From contig CAZAQS010000057.1 of NCBI GenBank assembly GCA_964486825.1, forward strand, positions 1-21,812: 21,812 nucleotides of DNA. Reading direction: 5' to 3'. Positions 20,673 through 21,812 of the stretch are shown one piece after another. A program made the position numbers and the translations under genes. A model generated the notes under the pieces. That model did no database searches, was not told the origin of the DNA, and was given only the letters and a program-made list of their open reading frames with translations. Positions within the stretch are counted from its first letter, which is position 1; each line of letters starts with the position of its first letter. This stretch comes from CAZAQS01 sp964486825. GTDB taxonomy: Bacteria > Chloroflexota > Anaerolineae > Anaerolineales > UBA4823.

Positions 20673-21812
20673 CTATCCATCAGCCGGTGCGGGAAGGATG
20701 GCGCCGGGAGATTTTTCATCCTTCCTGCGCAAGTAGGCTTTGGTGATTTCCTCTGAAATCGCCGGGATAAGCGCCAATCCTAATACCCAAGACCATTCGG
20801 AGATCGACAAAAAGTGCGTGTTGAAGATCGGTTGGAGGAAAGGCACGTTGACCACCAACAACAGGAGGGTTACAGACAGGCCTACAGCGTACTGCATGAA
20901 GCGGTTTGAGAAAACCCCCTGGCGGAAAAGGGATGTACGCTCCGAGCGGACGGTATAAGCCCGGAAGAGCTCGCACAGGGACAGGGTAACAAAGGCCATG
21001 GTTTCCGCGGTCTGCACGTCCACGCCTCGCCAATCAAAGCGTAGGATCAAGGCCAGGGGATTTCCACCGGCAACAGCCATACCAACTTCTGCTAAATGCC
21101 ACCATAAACCTAATCCGAAGGCTGTCAGGACCGCACCAGTCTGCGTTATGGTTTGGATCCCGATCCCCAGGCGCATCGATCGGTTGATGATGGGCTCGTT
21201 TTTTGGACGGGGAGGGCGCTGCATGACATCTGGATCACCCTTTTCCATGGCAAGCGCCAGGGCCGGCGCTCCATCTGTTAACAGGTTGAGCCATAACAGC
21301 TGGATGACCGTCAAGGGGGTAGGCAGACCAGCCAGGGTGGCCAAGAAGATGATCATGATTTCAGCCACATTCGAAGAGAGCAGGAAGAAAACGAACTTGC
21401 GGATGTTGGCGTAGATGATGCGCCCCTGCTCGACCGCCGCGACGATGCTGGCGTAATTGTCATCGGTTAGCACCATATCCGCGCTCTCTTTAGCCACATC
21501 CGTACCAGTAATGCCCATGGCTACACCGATGTCCGAGCGTTTTATCGCCGGGGCATCGTTCACGCCATCTCCTGTCATGGCTACCACTTCATCTCTGGCT
21601 CGCAATGCTTCCACAATGCGCATCTTATGTTCCGGCGAGACCCTGGCAAAGACATCCGTGTAGGCTACCTGGCGTTGGAGGGTGGCATCATCCATCTTGT
21701 TGAGATCGGGGCCGGTTAACACCTGGTGGCCAGGTTCCAGCAGCCCGATGCTCTCGGCGATTGCACGGGCGGTATTTGGGTAATCCCCGGTGATCATTAC
21801 CGTTCGTATGCC
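20673..21812 (-). CDS. Ca2+-type P-type ATPase (IIA-like), C-terminal part (5' end outside window)
   Basis: The frame runs off the window end: the codons before the ATG at 21797 read GIRTV, giving the family sequence GIRTVMITGD, so the start is beyond the edge. Visible parts are the end of the P-domain (MITGD and the hinge AMTGDGVNDAPAIKRSDIG) and the C-terminal membrane helices M5-M10. M5 has SSNVAE and M6 has LLWLNLLTDGAPALAL, which keep the Asn/Glu and Asn/Thr/Asp residues that form Ca2+ sites in SERCA. In M8, FVTLSLCELF seems to have Ser where SERCA has its site-I Glu, as in the one-site SPCA/PMR1 pumps, although that alignment is by eye. The protein would export Ca2+ (or Mn2+) at the cost of ATP. 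Confidence 0.92.
   Translation of the reverse strand, partial: GIRTVMITGDYPNTARAIAESIGLLEPGHQVLTGPDLNKMDDATLQRQVAYTDVFARVSPEHKMRIVEALRARDEVVAMTGDGVNDAPAIKRSDIGVAMGITGTDVAKESADMVLTDDNYASIVAAVEQGRIIYANIRKFVFFLLSSNVAEIMIIFLATLAGLPTPLTVIQLLWLNLLTDGAPALALAMEKGDPDVMQRPPRPKNEPIINRSMRLGIGIQTITQTGAVLTAFGLGLWWHLAEVGMAVAGGNPLALILRFDWRGVDVQTAETMAFVTLSLCELFRAYTVRSERTSLFRQGVFSNRFMQYAVGLSVTLLLLVVNVPFLQPIFNTHFLSISEWSWVLGLALIPAISEEITKAYLRRKDEKSPGAILPAPADG

Overview
This 21.8 kb window is a densely packed stretch of bacterial chromosome of middling GC content. It has 20 protein genes of recognisable or partly recognisable type, a small protein gene of unknown function, and a short leader ORF. I see no rRNA, tRNA, CRISPR array, prophage or insertion sequence. 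The gene families (a protein of the 'quinate 5-dehydrogenase' annotation group, lipoproteins with long Thr/Pro-rich linkers, an Eis-like acetyltransferase, a long BNR-type beta-propeller, a YkvA-like protein) suggest a Chloroflexota bacterium, probably Anaerolineae-like. That assignment rests on remembered family distribution, not on a search.

Layout. 1-888 (+): the end of a bifunctional phosphoglucose/phosphomannose isomerase gene cut by the window edge. 893-3077 (-): a tight three-gene operon of a quinate-dehydrogenase-annotated protein, a MobA-like nucleotidyltransferase and a PAP2 phosphatase. 3420-4343 (+): a branched-chain aminotransferase with a good sigma-70-type promoter overlapped by a palindrome. 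4355-6240 (-): an Eis-like acetyltransferase translationally coupled to a YfcE-type phosphoesterase. 6477-8959 (+): a secreted beta-propeller protein and a TatA-like translocase subunit. 8996-13434 (-): a two-domain GNAT protein, a YihX-like HAD phosphatase, an amidase and an MFS transporter, closely spaced. 13464-15460 (-): a second MFS transporter with a small upstream gene and an elaborate leader. 15488-19844 (-): a methyltransferase, a membrane-anchored rhodanese, two lipoprotein enzymes (metallophosphoesterase and PQQ-type sugar dehydrogenase) and a YkvA/DUF1232-like protein. 19946-20656 (+): a beta-phosphoglucomutase-like HAD hydrolase. 20673-21812 (-): the C-terminal third of a Ca2+-type P-type ATPase, cut by the window edge.

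The most notable structure is the leader of the second MFS transporter, 15165-15464 on the minus strand. A consensus-like promoter (TTGACA, 17-nt spacer, TAAACT) is followed by a 31-codon leader ORF with its own ribosome binding site. Next come two tandem GC-rich hairpins, each followed by a U-rich tract. The 3' arm of the first hairpin is perfectly complementary over 11 nt to the 5' arm of the second. This is the 1:2 / 2:3 / 3:4 arrangement of a transcription attenuator. Immediately after the second terminator a strong ribosome binding site starts a 94-residue (or 67-residue) protein of unknown function, followed by a large intercistronic hairpin and the transporter. I infer that the transporter is switched on when translation of the leader is perturbed, as in antibiotic-inducible efflux and resistance genes. 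The inducing signal cannot be read from the sequence.
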